Origin: Solirubrobacteraceae bacterium
GTDB taxonomy: Bacteria; Actinomycetota; Thermoleophilia; Solirubrobacterales; Solirubrobacteraceae
Assembly: GCA_017882405.1 (NCBI GenBank)
Contig: JADGPO010000166.1
Span: 1-23,130, forward strand
DNA: 23,130 bases
Direction: 5' to 3'
A model generated the notes under the pieces. That model was not told the DNA's origin, made no database searches, and saw only the letters and a list, made by a program, of their open reading frames with translations. Below, in pieces: positions 8,005-15,484 of the stretch; the first letter of the stretch is position 1, and each line of letters starts with the position of its first letter. The position numbers and the translations under genes are program-made.

Positions 8005-8017
8005 CAACTAGCGGTTC
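8005..8017 (+). promoter_or_regulatory. CAACTAGMGGTTC motif, copy 1 (upstream of flp)
   Basis: CAACTAGCGGTTC lies 153 bases before the flp start. A copy with one difference sits 127 bases before cpaB at 8476-8488. The same orientation and similar distance to the gene suggest a shared promoter element or activator site for the two transcription units. Confidence 0.4.
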
Positions 8018-8079
8018 GTCTGTCTTGACGAGACGGCCAAATCTCCGATGCACCCAGCATGGCGGGTAGACCACCAACG

Positions 8080-8124
8080 AGCACTCGATGCAAGCCCTTC
8101 GGTGGGCGTATCTCGCCTCGTGCT
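8080..8124 (+). ncRNA. Structured 5' leader hairpin of flp mRNA
   Basis: AGCAC (8080-8084) can pair with GTGCT (8120-8124). Inside, ATGC (8088-8091) pairs with GTAT (8108-8111) and GCCC (8094-8097) with GGGC (8104-8107), leaving a two-base bulge and a UUCGGU loop. A second small hairpin lies just upstream at 8060-8076. It does not match the conserved core of cyclic-di-GMP riboswitches as I know it. It could stabilise the abundant pilin mRNA or be regulatory. Confidence 0.35.
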
Positions 8125-8156
8125 GTAAGTCCGCGAAACCTACACAACACGAGGGG

Positions 8157-8161
8157 GGAGG
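8157..8161 (+). promoter_or_regulatory. Ribosome binding site deciding the TTG start of flp
   Basis: GGAGG, inside a run of G, lies nine bases before TTG at 8171. The closer GTG at 8161 opens only five codons before a stop, so the TTG is the start that gives the pilin. Confidence 0.8.
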
Positions 8162-8170
8162 TGAACAGAT

Positions 8171-8353
8171 TTGTTTAACGCCCTTTACGACGTGGTCAGC
8201 ATGATGCTGATGCGCGTGCGCCGCGAGGATGGTCAGACGATGGCCGAATACGGCATCCTGATCGCCGTGATCGCCCTGATTGTGGTTGTTGCCGCGGTTG
8301 TCCTCGGTAGCAGCATCACCGGCCTCTTCAATAGCACAGCAACCAAGGTGTGA
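8171..8353 (+). CDS. flp: Flp/Fap-type pilin (major Tad pilus subunit)
   Basis: The 60-residue prepilin has a basic leader ending in R-R-E-D-G, cleavage expected after G21, then Q-T-M-A-E-Y-G with E26 at position +5 and Y27, followed by a single hydrophobic segment of about 20 residues and a short polar tail. This is the standard Flp pilin layout, and the mature subunit is about 39 residues. A prepilin peptidase would process it, and TadA/TadB/TadC would assemble it into the fibre. The start is TTG with a strong ribosome binding site. It stands apart from cpaB by 262 bases containing a strong hairpin, which fits the usual need for far more pilin than machinery. Confidence 0.96.
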   Translation: MFNALYDVVSMMLMRVRREDGQTMAEYGILIAVIALIVVVAAVVLGSSITGLFNSTATKV

Positions 8354-8367
8354 CCCAGCGGACACAG

Positions 8368-8411
8368 GCGCCCGCCTCGTGATCGCCTCAGGGTGGTCCA
8401 GGGGCGGGCGC
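8368..8411 (+). terminator. Hairpin after flp, candidate terminator/attenuator
   Basis: GCGCCCGCC (8368-8376) pairs perfectly with GGCGGGCGC (8403-8411) across a 26-base loop, starting 15 bases after the flp stop. It lacks a U-tract, as is common for hairpin terminators in GC-rich actinobacteria. It could end most flp transcripts, protect their 3' end, and let a fraction read into cpaB. Confidence 0.6.
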
Positions 8412-8615
8412 TTGCATGTCTGAAGCCTGACCCGGAGGCCTCGCCGGTCGACCCACCTAGACGGATGTAGAGGCCCAACTAGAGGTTCTCGTGGTCCGCC
8501 GCCCACTCGACCGGAACGATACGAACCAAGCAGCTGAATAGCGCGTACACACACGTCAACCCAGAGCAGTTAACGGCAACGTCGCAATGTCATCGATTTC
8601 ACAAGGAGCATCGCA
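8412..8615 (+). promoter_or_regulatory. Leader/promoter region of cpaB and the tad machinery genes
   Basis: No gene is visible here. It contains the CCTAGAC heptamer (8456-8462), motif copy 2 at 8476-8488, and the cpaB ribosome binding site AAGGAG at 8603-8608, seven bases before the GTG start. A separate promoter for the machinery genes is likely. Confidence 0.5.
8476..8488 (+). promoter_or_regulatory. CAACTAGMGGTTC motif, copy 2 (upstream of cpaB)
   Basis: CAACTAGAGGTTC matches the copy upstream of flp at 12 of 13 positions. It lies 127 bases before the cpaB start. Confidence 0.4.
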
Positions 8616-9527
8616 GTGAAGCTTTCTCAGAGACGACTGGCCCGGCCGAGCCTCGGTGGGCTGCTGGCCACCCGTCAGGGGTCACTGACGCTCGCGTTGC
8701 TGTGCGCGGTATGCGCCGCTGGAGTGCTGATGTTCGCACTCGGGCGCTACAAGACCAGCCTGAAGCCGACCGTCCAGCAGGCCACCGTCCTCGTGTCCAG
8801 CGGCGTGATCAAAAAAGGCACGACCGGTGAACAGATCGCTGCCCAGCACCTCTACAAACCGACGCCGGTCGTTTCCACCCAGGTGGTGCCCGGTGCGCTG
8901 AGTGACGCCGGTGCAATCGCCGGCCAGACCGCCGCGGTAGACATCCTGCCCGGCCAGCAGCTGACCGCCGCGGATTTCTCCCGGCTTGCGGGCTTGGACC
9001 AGACTCTGGCCAAGAACCAGCGCGCCGTGGCAGTGACGATCGGTGAGTCGCCCGGCATCACCGACGCGCTGCAGCCGGGCAGCCGGGTCGACGTGTACTC
9101 GCTGTTTACCCCGAAGTCAGGCGGTCCTGAGCTCGTGCTGCTCAACCCCAACGCCGAGGTGCTGAAGGCGGCGACGCCCATTCCGGTCACGAGCGGGAGC
9201 CAGAAGATCGTCGGGAGCTCAATGCTGCTGGCGCTCGACGAGAACAAGGCCAACCAGGTGATCTTCTCCGCCCTGCAGGGCTCGCTCTATCTGTCGCTGC
9301 GTCCACTGAAGTCCAGCCAGACGCCTCCCTACGCGACGAACCTGGAATCGGTCCTGAGAGACAACAACGGTTTCGTGTTCGGCCCGGCACCCAGTCCCAG
9401 TTCGACCACCACCGGCCCGGCACCCAGTCCCAGTTCGACCACCAACGGCCCGGCACCCAGTCTCAGTTCGACCACCACCGGCCCGGCACCCAGTCCCAGT
9501 TCGACCACCAACGGAGCACATCCATGA
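8616..9527 (+). CDS. cpaB: CpaB/RcpC pilus assembly protein (SAF domain)
   Basis: The 303-residue protein has one N-terminal membrane segment (about 24-43), a SAF domain (about 55-120, including the D-I-L-P-G-Q-Q-L-T turn), and an RcpC/CpaB-type domain (about 133-235) beginning R-A-V-A-V-T-I. In diderms CpaB supports the secretin; here, with no secretin, it more likely anchors or guides the pilus through the wall. The C-terminal tail consists of four near-identical 11-residue repeats rich in Pro, Ser and Thr. The start is GTG with AAGGAG seven bases before. The stop overlaps the cpaE ATG as ATGA, so translation is coupled. Confidence 0.93.
   Translation: MKLSQRRLARPSLGGLLATRQGSLTLALLCAVCAAGVLMFALGRYKTSLKPTVQQATVLVSSGVIKKGTTGEQIAAQHLYKPTPVVSTQVVPGALSDAGAIAGQTAAVDILPGQQLTAADFSRLAGLDQTLAKNQRAVAVTIGESPGITDALQPGSRVDVYSLFTPKSGGPELVLLNPNAEVLKAATPIPVTSGSQKIVGSSMLLALDENKANQVIFSALQGSLYLSLRPLKSSQTPPYATNLESVLRDNNGFVFGPAPSPSSTTTGPAPSPSSTTNGPAPSLSSTTTGPAPSPSSTTNGAHP
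9381..9512 (+). repeat. Four 33-bp tandem repeats in cpaB tail
   Basis: Four in-frame 33-bp units follow each other without gaps. Units 1 and 3 end in ACC and units 2 and 4 end in AAC, and unit 3 has one extra C-to-T change. This pattern suggests an original doubling of a 66-bp pair. Each unit encodes G-P-A-P-S-P-S-S-T-T followed by T or N. Confidence 0.95.
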
Positions 9528-10801
9528 GCCCATCGCTAACTGCCCTGGTCGCGCTTGACCGCGAGGTCGACCGCGCTCTGATCGAGACGCTGGTCGCCCG
9601 GGACCCGAACATCACCGTGATCGACTACCTGGAGATCGAGGGGCCGTCTGCCAGCGGGCTGGGAACAGGCGACGCACTTGTGGTGGCCGTCGCGGACTAC
9701 ACCAGCGAGGCGCGGGACTTCGTGGTCAAGGCCCATCGTCAGCAGCCCCACCGGGCGATCATCCTTCTCTGTCCGAGCGGCACCAGCGGCTCGCTGGGCG
9801 AGGCGTTCAACAATGGCGTTGACGACATCGTCGCCATGCCGACCTCGCCGGGAGCCGGCGTCGACTCCGAGGTTGCGCGTCAGCTGGCGTTCACGATCGA
9901 GAAGGCGGTGGTCCGCAAGCGCGGCACCACTACCCGCAAGAGGGCCGAGGTGGCGCGCAACGTGATCTGCATCCTGGGCCTCAAGGGCGGCAGCGGAAAG
10001 ACCCTGACGTCGGTCAACCTGGCCGTCTGCCTGGCCCAGGCCGGCCACAGCGTCGCCGTGATGGATCTTGACCTGCAGTTCGGCGACGTCGCTCTCGCGA
10101 TGGGCCTTACGCCGATGCGCACGATCTACGACCTGGTCCGATCGGGCGGCTCGCTTGATGCCGGCAAGCTCGAGGACTTCCTGATGGAGCACCCGTCCGG
10201 TGCCCGCGCGCTGCTGGCTCCGGTGCGGCCTGATCAGGCGGCCATGATCACGGTCCCGTTCCTGCAGGAGGTCCAGCGGCTGCTGGGCGAGATGTTCGAG
10301 TTCGTCGTGATCGACACGCCGCCGAGCTTCGCTCCCGAAGTCATCAATGCGGTGGACACCTCCGACCACGTGCTGGTGGTCGCGATGCGGGACACGCTCT
10401 CGCTCAAGAACACCAAGCTGGGGTTGGAAACACTCGAGCGCATGGACTACGACCGAAGCCGGATCAAGATGCTGCTCAACCGGGCCAACACCAATGTCGG
10501 AATCGAGCGCGAGGATGTGTTGGCGATCCTCGGGCGCGATGTCGACATCCTGATCCCGAGCCACCGCGATATCACCCGCTCGATCAACCAGGGGGAGCCA
10601 ATCGGCATGCAGCGTGGTCCGGAGGCCAGCAAGGCGTTCCGCGCGCTGGCTCAGGAGTACATCGACGCCGCCGCCTCCCAGGGCGAGGGCCAGTCCTCCA
10701 GCCCGGTTGTCGAGCTGCCCAGGCCACTTGAACTCGCCCAGGAGCGTGGGACCGATCGTGCGCCACGGCAGTCGATCTTCCGCAAGCGCCGGACGGCCTG
10801 A
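9524..10801 (+). CDS. cpaE: CpaE/TadZ pilus-localising ParA/MinD-like ATPase
   Basis: The 425-residue protein has an atypical receiver-like N-terminal domain (about 1-130, without a clear phosphoacceptor aspartate) and a ParA/MinD ATPase domain. The deviant Walker A motif K-G-G-S-G-K-T is at 154-160, followed by D-L-D-L-Q-F-G-D-V at 181-189 and I-D-T-P-P near 265. TadZ/CpaE proteins mark the site in the cell where the Tad machine assembles. The C-terminal 40 residues are polar and probably disordered. It overlaps cpaB by four bases, with GGAG at 9513-9516 as ribosome binding site, and overlaps the next gene by one base (TGATG). Confidence 0.94.
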   Translation: MSPSLTALVALDREVDRALIETLVARDPNITVIDYLEIEGPSASGLGTGDALVVAVADYTSEARDFVVKAHRQQPHRAIILLCPSGTSGSLGEAFNNGVDDIVAMPTSPGAGVDSEVARQLAFTIEKAVVRKRGTTTRKRAEVARNVICILGLKGGSGKTLTSVNLAVCLAQAGHSVAVMDLDLQFGDVALAMGLTPMRTIYDLVRSGGSLDAGKLEDFLMEHPSGARALLAPVRPDQAAMITVPFLQEVQRLLGEMFEFVVIDTPPSFAPEVINAVDTSDHVLVVAMRDTLSLKNTKLGLETLERMDYDRSRIKMLLNRANTNVGIEREDVLAILGRDVDILIPSHRDITRSINQGEPIGMQRGPEASKAFRALAQEYIDAAASQGEGQSSSPVVELPRPLELAQERGTDRAPRQSIFRKRRTA

Positions 10802-12162
10802 TGCTGCTCCACGAGCGGCTCTCCCACGGCCAGGAGCCGGAGGCGGCTAACAAGGAGCAGCGCTTCGCAATCCCGTTCTCGGAGATGAAGACTCGCGTTC
10901 ATCTCGGCCTGATCGAGGATCTGGGACGTCAGCTGTTCAACACCGCGCTGGACGACGTCACGCTACGCGCGCGAGTCCGGGACGAGTTGCATGAACGGCT
11001 GGCCAGGGAGCCGGGGGTCTCCCACGAGGATCGCGAGCGGCTCGCGGAGGAGCTGACTGCCGACATCGTGGGACACGGTCCGTTGGAGCGACTACTCGAC
11101 GACGACACGGTCACGGAGATCATGGTCAATGGTCCCGATGACGTCTGGGTCGAGCGCGCGGGAAAACTGGCCCGCACCCCGGTCCGGTTCTCGGACGAGG
11201 GTCATCTGCGCCGAATCATCTCCAAGATGGTCGCCCAGGTCGGGCGCCGGATCGACGAAGCGTCACCGATGGTCGATGCCCGGCTCCCCGATGGCAGTCG
11301 AATCAACGCTACGATCCCACCCCTGTCGCTGTCCGGGCCGCTCCTGACGATCCGGAAATTCGGCAAGCAGCGCTTGACCATGCAGTCGCTGATTGAGCGC
11401 GACGCGCTGTTGCCGGAGACGGCTGACCTGCTGGAGCGCTGCGTGCAGGCGCGCCTGAACATCTTGATCTCGGGAGGCACCGGCTCGGGAAAGACGACGA
11501 TGCTCAACGCCCTGTCGGCCTCGATCCCCGACGGCGAGCGCATCATCACGATCGAGGACTCGGCCGAGCTGCGCCTCAACCAGCGCCACGTGCTCCGTCT
11601 CGAGTCGCGTCCGAAGAACCTTGAGGGTGAGGGTGAGATCGCGATCCGCGACCTAGTTCGCAACTGCCTGCGCATGCGCCCCGATCGGATCGTCGTCGGC
11701 GAGGTGCGCGGTGCCGAGGCGCTGGACATGCTCCAGGCGATGAACACCGGCCACGATGGGTCATTGACCACGCTGCATGCCAACACGCCGCGCGACGCAT
11801 TGGCGCGTCTGGAGACGATGGTCCTGATGGCCGGCTACGACCTGCCGCTGCGCGCCGTGCGCGAGCAGATCGCCTCGGCCGTCGACCTGCTGATCCAGGT
11901 CGAGCGCATGAGTGACGGGACTCGTCGCGTAGTCGCGGTCACCGAGGTGCAGCGGATGGAAGGGGAAGTGATCACGCTGCAGGATCTCTACACGTTCCAG
12001 GTCGATGCGGTCGCCGTCACGAACCACATCGTTGGATCGTTGAAACCCACCGGCCTGCGCCCCGGGTTCCTGGACAGATTCGCCCGGCGCGGCATCGAGC
12101 TGCCACCCGAGATGGCGCTGCCCCCGGCGAGTCTGACAAGCGCTGTGAGCGGTCGTGCGTAA
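10801..12162 (+). CDS. cpaF: CpaF/TadA secretion ATPase
   Basis: The 453-residue protein is a GspE/VirB11-family hexameric ATPase that powers Tad pilus assembly. An N-terminal all-helical region (about 30-100) precedes the [11 protein letters not shown] motif (102-111). Walker [10 protein letters not shown], is at 225-233; the Asp box I-T-I-E-D-S-A-E-L at 249-257; Walker B R-I-V-V-G-E at 296-301; and the His box M-N-T-G-H-D-G-S at 314-321. All catalytic elements are present and the length is normal. It overlaps cpaE by one base and the VWA-tadB gene by eight bases, so the three are translationally coupled. Confidence 0.96.
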   Translation: MLLHERLSHGQEPEAANKEQRFAIPFSEMKTRVHLGLIEDLGRQLFNTALDDVTLRARVRDELHERLAREPGVSHEDRERLAEELTADIVGHGPLERLLDDDTVTEIMVNGPDDVWVERAGKLARTPVRFSDEGHLRRIISKMVAQVGRRIDEASPMVDARLPDGSRINATIPPLSLSGPLLTIRKFGKQRLTMQSLIERDALLPETADLLERCVQARLNILISGGTGSGKTTMLNALSASIPDGERIITIEDSAELRLNQRHVLRLESRPKNLEGEGEIAIRDLVRNCLRMRPDRIVVGEVRGAEALDMLQAMNTGHDGSLTTLHANTPRDALARLETMVLMAGYDLPLRAVREQIASAVDLLIQVERMSDGTRRVVAVTEVQRMEGEVITLQDLYTFQVDAVAVTNHIVGSLKPTGLRPGFLDRFARRGIELPPEMALPPASLTSAVSGRA

Positions 12163-14368
12163 CGGCATGCGCTCACGCTTGGGCCGTCGGACGGCCTCGC
12201 TGATCGCTGGAGCGCTGCTCGCACTGTTCGCGGGAACGGGGGCCGCGGTCGCCGCGGGCGGCGCCAAGGCGCCGACGACCACCAGGGCCTTTTCGGCGAC
12301 CGGCACGCCCCCGATTACGACGACGACCACCATCGCCACGGCGACCAGGACGATCTCCACGACCGCCACGGCGACCGCGACGACGACCACCACCGCCACG
12401 ACCAAGGCGCCCGCCAAACGCAAGAAGCCCAAGCAGCCCCAGCCTGCGATTCCGCTGAGCGGTTGGCTGGCCGACACGGCTGCGTTTCCGCAACGGACGC
12501 TCGTGCTGACCGCCGGAACGCAGCAGCCGCTCTCCGCCGCCGGACTTCACATCAGCGAGAACGGGACCGGCGTCGGCTCGTTCACTCTGACGCCCGTGGC
12601 CGACGCCGGCCCCGGCGACGCCGCCGTGGTCGTCGCGATCGACCAGAGCACGCCGATGAGGGGCGCGAGCCTGAGCACAGAGATCGCCGGCGTGCGGGCG
12701 CTGTCCGCGGTGCGGCCGGCCAACGAGAAGCTCGGGCTGATCGGATTCGACCGCAAAGCGTCGTCGTACATGAGCCCGAACGCCAGCCCGAGCCGTATCG
12801 CCACTGCTTTGGCCGGTACGCCGTCGACCGGGCGTGGCGCCAACCCTCCGGCCGCGATCGCGCTGGCGCTCCGGCAGTTGGCCGCGTCGAAAGTCGCGCT
12901 CGGGGTGATTGTGGTCATCTCCGACGGCAAGGCGATCAGGCTCGGCACAGGCGACCCGACGCCGCAGGCGGTCAAGGCCGCGGCGGCGGCCGCGAACAGG
13001 CCAGTGATCACGCTGGGCCTGAACGACGCCGGGGCGACACCGGCATCCCTCCGGTCCGTTGCCCGGGCCGCTCCCGGAGCCTACGAGACCGTGACGCCTG
13101 CCCAGCTGCCGGCGGCGATGCTCAGCATCCAGCGGCAGCTCAGTTCCAATTATGTCGTGCGTTACCGCTCAGGCGCGCCCTACGGCGAACCGGTCGTCGT
13201 GTCGGCCAGCGCCGCTGGAATCACCGGTTCAGTCCAGGCCAGTTACCGCTCACCGGCACCGCCGCCCACCCTGGCCCCGCCCCCGGCCCCTAAGCCGGCG
13301 CCTCACCATTCCGGACCGAACTTCGCCGACACCACGCTGCTCTCGCCGACGCCGAGCTTCGCCAAAGCCCCCGCGCCCGCTCCGGCTCTCGTAAGCAACA
13401 GCTTCTGGACCTCATCGAGCTGGATCCCGATCGTCGCCGCCCTGTCCGCCATGCTGCTCGTAGCCGCGATCGCGTTGGCGCTGCACCGTCCGTCCAGGAA
13501 GGCAGTTCGCACGCGCGTCGCCACGTTCGTCCCACTCGCGCAGGAAGCGGCTGACGAACCAGCCGAGGGATCAGCCGATGGCGGCCGGAGGACAGGCATT
13601 CTCTCCAGCCTGCAGCGCGGAAGCTGGTGGCCGCCGTTCGTTCTGGCGGTCGAGATCTCCCGAAGCCCCCACACGCCGGTGTACCTGGTCAAGCGGGCGG
13701 CCGCGATCGGGTTGGTCGCTGCGTTGCTGGTGACGGTGGTCACCGGCTCGGTGTTGTTCGGCCTGCTGCCCCTGATCGGTTGGCCGTATCTGTTGAAGAA
13801 AGGGGTGAATCGCGGCGTCGACAAGCAACGCATGAAGTTCGCGGAGACCCTTCCCTCCTATCTGCAGGACATCGCGTCAGCGATCCGCGTCGGCCGAAGC
13901 TTCGCCGGGGCCGTGGCCGTGGTTGCCGATTCAGCCGACGAGCCAACCCGTTCCCAGCTCGAGCGCGCGGCCACTGACGAGGCACTCGGCCTGCCGCTGG
14001 AGGAGACCCTGCAGGCCGTCTCAGTGCGGATGCAAAACAACGACATGGATCAGGTGGCGCTGATCGCAGGGGTTCATCGACGGACGGGCTCGAACATCGC
14101 CGAGCCCCTGGACCGAGTCGCCGAGGGCGCCCGCGAGCGCGCCGACCTGCGGCGGGAGATGCGAGCCCTGACCTCGCAGGCCAAGATGTCGAGCTCGGTG
14201 CTCACCGGCCTGCCGGTGGTGCTGCTGCTGGGCCTCAACGTGCTGTCGCCGACGTACGCGCATCCGCTGCTTCACACGACGATGGGGCTGATCGCGCTTG
14301 GGTTCGGTGCGTTGCTGATCTTCGCCGGCTGGAAGGTCATGGGCAAGATCACCAAGATAAAGGTGTAG
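12155..14368 (+). CDS. tadB: Fusion of a secreted VWA domain with TadB (T2SSF platform protein)
   Basis: The 737-residue protein is over twice the normal TadB length. Residues 1-35 are a signal-like segment ending A-V-A-A; 41-83 are Thr-rich; about 100-365 is a von Willebrand A domain with D-Q-S-T-P at 163-167 and I-S-D-G at 255-258; 366-415 is a Pro-rich spacer; 423-443 is a membrane segment. From about 490 it is a TadB/GspF protein, with membrane segments near 512-545, 682-697 and 708-728 and the helical T2SSF domain at 560-680. TadB with TadC forms the inner-membrane platform turned by TadA. The MIDAS motif has D-x-S but proline instead of the last serine. The start is GTG at 12155 (8-base overlap) or ATG at 12167. 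It reads continuously with no sign of a frameshift. Confidence 0.92.
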   Translation: MRNGMRSRLGRRTASLIAGALLALFAGTGAAVAAGGAKAPTTTRAFSATGTPPITTTTTIATATRTISTTATATATTTTTATTKAPAKRKKPKQPQPAIPLSGWLADTAAFPQRTLVLTAGTQQPLSAAGLHISENGTGVGSFTLTPVADAGPGDAAVVVAIDQSTPMRGASLSTEIAGVRALSAVRPANEKLGLIGFDRKASSYMSPNASPSRIATALAGTPSTGRGANPPAAIALALRQLAASKVALGVIVVISDGKAIRLGTGDPTPQAVKAAAAAANRPVITLGLNDAGATPASLRSVARAAPGAYETVTPAQLPAAMLSIQRQLSSNYVVRYRSGAPYGEPVVVSASAAGITGSVQASYRSPAPPPTLAPPPAPKPAPHHSGPNFADTTLLSPTPSFAKAPAPAPALVSNSFWTSSSWIPIVAALSAMLLVAAIALALHRPSRKAVRTRVATFVPLAQEAADEPAEGSADGGRRTGILSSLQRGSWWPPFVLAVEISRSPHTPVYLVKRAAAIGLVAALLVTVVTGSVLFGLLPLIGWPYLLKKGVNRGVDKQRMKFAETLPSYLQDIASAIRVGRSFAGAVAVVADSADEPTRSQLERAATDEALGLPLEETLQAVSVRMQNNDMDQVALIAGVHRRTGSNIAEPLDRVAEGARERADLRREMRALTSQAKMSSSVLTGLPVVLLLGLNVLSPTYAHPLLHTTMGLIALGFGALLIFAGWKVMGKITKIKV
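12275..12403 (+). repeat. Thr-rich low-complexity linker in VWA-TadB
   Basis: Residues 41-83 are mainly threonine and alanine, directly after the signal-like segment, and are followed by a basic Lys/Arg cluster. Its composition is like the linker in the peptidoglycan hydrolase. Confidence 0.75.
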
Positions 14369-14370
14369 TC

Positions 14371-15294
14371 ATGATTGTCTTCCTGTTTCTCATCGGAATC
14401 GTGCTCGTGGCGGTGGCCGGCCGGCTCGCCCTGCGGGCGGCCCTTGCCCCCCGCTTCGCCCTCAAGGCCCACCTGGGCGCCATCCGCGACTACGGCTTCG
14501 AGTCGCCATTGGACGATCGGGATCTGAGTCTGAGGGAGAGTTTCAAGCGAACGGTCCGCCGCCGCGCTGAGCGCACGGGCAGATTCATGATCCGCCGCTT
14601 CCCGTCGCTTTCGCCGCTGTCGGTCAGCGAGCTCAACGCCGCTGGGTTCTACGACACCTCCGCGGAGCTTGTGCACGGATACCGCGTCTTCGCGGCCCTC
14701 GGACTGCCGCTCGTCCTCGCGCTGCTACTAGCGCCGAGCGGCCTATCGGCACTCAAGCTTCTGCTCCTCGTCGTGTCGGCGCTGGCCGGCTGGATCCTGC
14801 CGTCATTCCTGGTGCGCAAGCGAGGCGCCTCGCGGCTTGACGAGATCGACCGCCGCCTGCCCGAACTGATCGACATCCTGATCGCGACGGTCGAAGCCGG
14901 TATGGGCTTCACTGCCGCGATGTCACTCGTGGCCAGCCGCTTCGACGGGCCGATGGGCGAGGAGCTGAGGCTGACGATGAGAGAGCAGAGCCTCGGCATG
15001 ACGGTGCAGGCTGCGCTGGACGAGATGGTCGGGCGCTGCGACACCGCGTCCGTGCGGGCCTTCGTCCGCACGGCTTCACGTGGCGAGACGCTCGGTGCCT
15101 CGATCGGCCCGGTGCTTCGCGAACTATCGGCCGACGAGCGGCGCCGCCATCGCATGGCCGCCCGCGAGAAGATGCAGAAGGCGCCGATCAAGATGCTCTT
15201 CCCGGTCATGTTCCTGATCATGCCGGCGCTGATGATCGTGTTGATGTTCCCGGCGATCTACAACGTGACCCACAGTTCCTCCGGACTCTTCTGA
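14371..15294 (+). CDS. tadC: TadC pilus platform protein (T2SSF domain)
   Basis: The 307-residue protein has an N-terminal membrane segment (2-24), a cytoplasmic stretch, two segments near 108-150, then a T2SSF helical domain (about 160-290) with R-R-L-P-E-L-I-D-I-L and E-A-G-M-G-F, and a C-terminal hydrophobic segment. This is standard TadC. It pairs with TadB to form the inner-membrane base on which TadA acts. The start lies two bases after the tadB stop, with AAAGGTG just upstream as ribosome binding site. It ends the first block of machinery genes; a 190-base gap follows. Confidence 0.95.
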   Translation: MIVFLFLIGIVLVAVAGRLALRAALAPRFALKAHLGAIRDYGFESPLDDRDLSLRESFKRTVRRRAERTGRFMIRRFPSLSPLSVSELNAAGFYDTSAELVHGYRVFAALGLPLVLALLLAPSGLSALKLLLLVVSALAGWILPSFLVRKRGASRLDEIDRRLPELIDILIATVEAGMGFTAAMSLVASRFDGPMGEELRLTMREQSLGMTVQAALDEMVGRCDTASVRAFVRTASRGETLGASIGPVLRELSADERRRHRMAAREKMQKAPIKMLFPVMFLIMPALMIVLMFPAIYNVTHSSSGLF

Positions 15295-15372
15295 GCAGCC
15301 ACTCGGCCATTTCACGAGGGCGCGCGAGATCGGCCTGACTGAGAGCTCAAGCGGGCCACCACGCACAGCTTC

Positions 15373-15404
15373 AGGGTCAGCCCCGGCAAGCTCATCGTGA
15401 CCCT
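15373..15404 (+). terminator. Hairpin between tadC and tadE (terminator or leader structure)
   Basis: AGGGTCA (15373-15379) pairs perfectly with TGACCCT (15398-15404) over an 18-base loop, followed by AAAG. The stem is modest and there is no U-tract, so an operator or leader role is equally possible. Confidence 0.35.
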
Positions 15405-15440
15405 AAAGAATCCGACGCCAAGCACCGATAACTGAAATTG

Positions 15441-15468
15441 GCATGAGAGATCCAGCATGAGAGATCCG
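15441..15468 (+). repeat. 14-bp tandem repeat with two tiny overlapping reading frames ahead of tadE
   Basis: GCATGAGAGATCC occurs at 15441-15453 and again at 15455-15467. Each copy has an ATG. The first opens a 5-codon frame (15443-15460) whose stop overlaps the second ATG as ATGA. The second opens an 11-codon frame (15457-15492) that ends just inside tadE. Confidence 0.7.
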
Positions 15469-15484
15469 GCGCAGGGAAGCGCAT

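Larger units (their letters stand above)
7879..8170. promoter_or_regulatory. Divergent promoter region between receiver-like gene and flp
   Basis: This 292-base gap has no credible gene. It holds two GTCTAGG heptamers (7924-7930 and 7996-8002), the 13-base motif at 8005-8017, a short inverted repeat CGTCT/AGACG (8017-8021 and 8031-8035), and the structured leader described separately. TTGACG at 8025-8030 resembles a -35 box but no good -10 follows at the usual distance. It presumably drives the pilin operon rightward and the hydrolase operon leftward. Confidence 0.6.
15295..15484 (+). promoter_or_regulatory. Gap between tadC and tadE
   Basis: No ordinary gene is present. It contains the hairpin at 15373-15404, the 14-bp tandem repeat at 15441-15468, and the tadE ribosome binding site AGGGAAG at 15473-15479. 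It may hold a terminator for the upstream block and a promoter for tadE-tadG, but no -35/-10 pair stands out. Confidence 0.4.

Noticed and set aside
8040..8150. Cyclic-di-GMP riboswitch ahead of flp
   Set aside because: The leader is structured, but the conserved GGCAAACC core of the class I riboswitch as I know it is not present.
7988..8554. Antisense frame of 188 codons across flp
   Set aside because: It lacks recognisable features and exists only because the complement of flp and its flanks is open; flp itself is certain.
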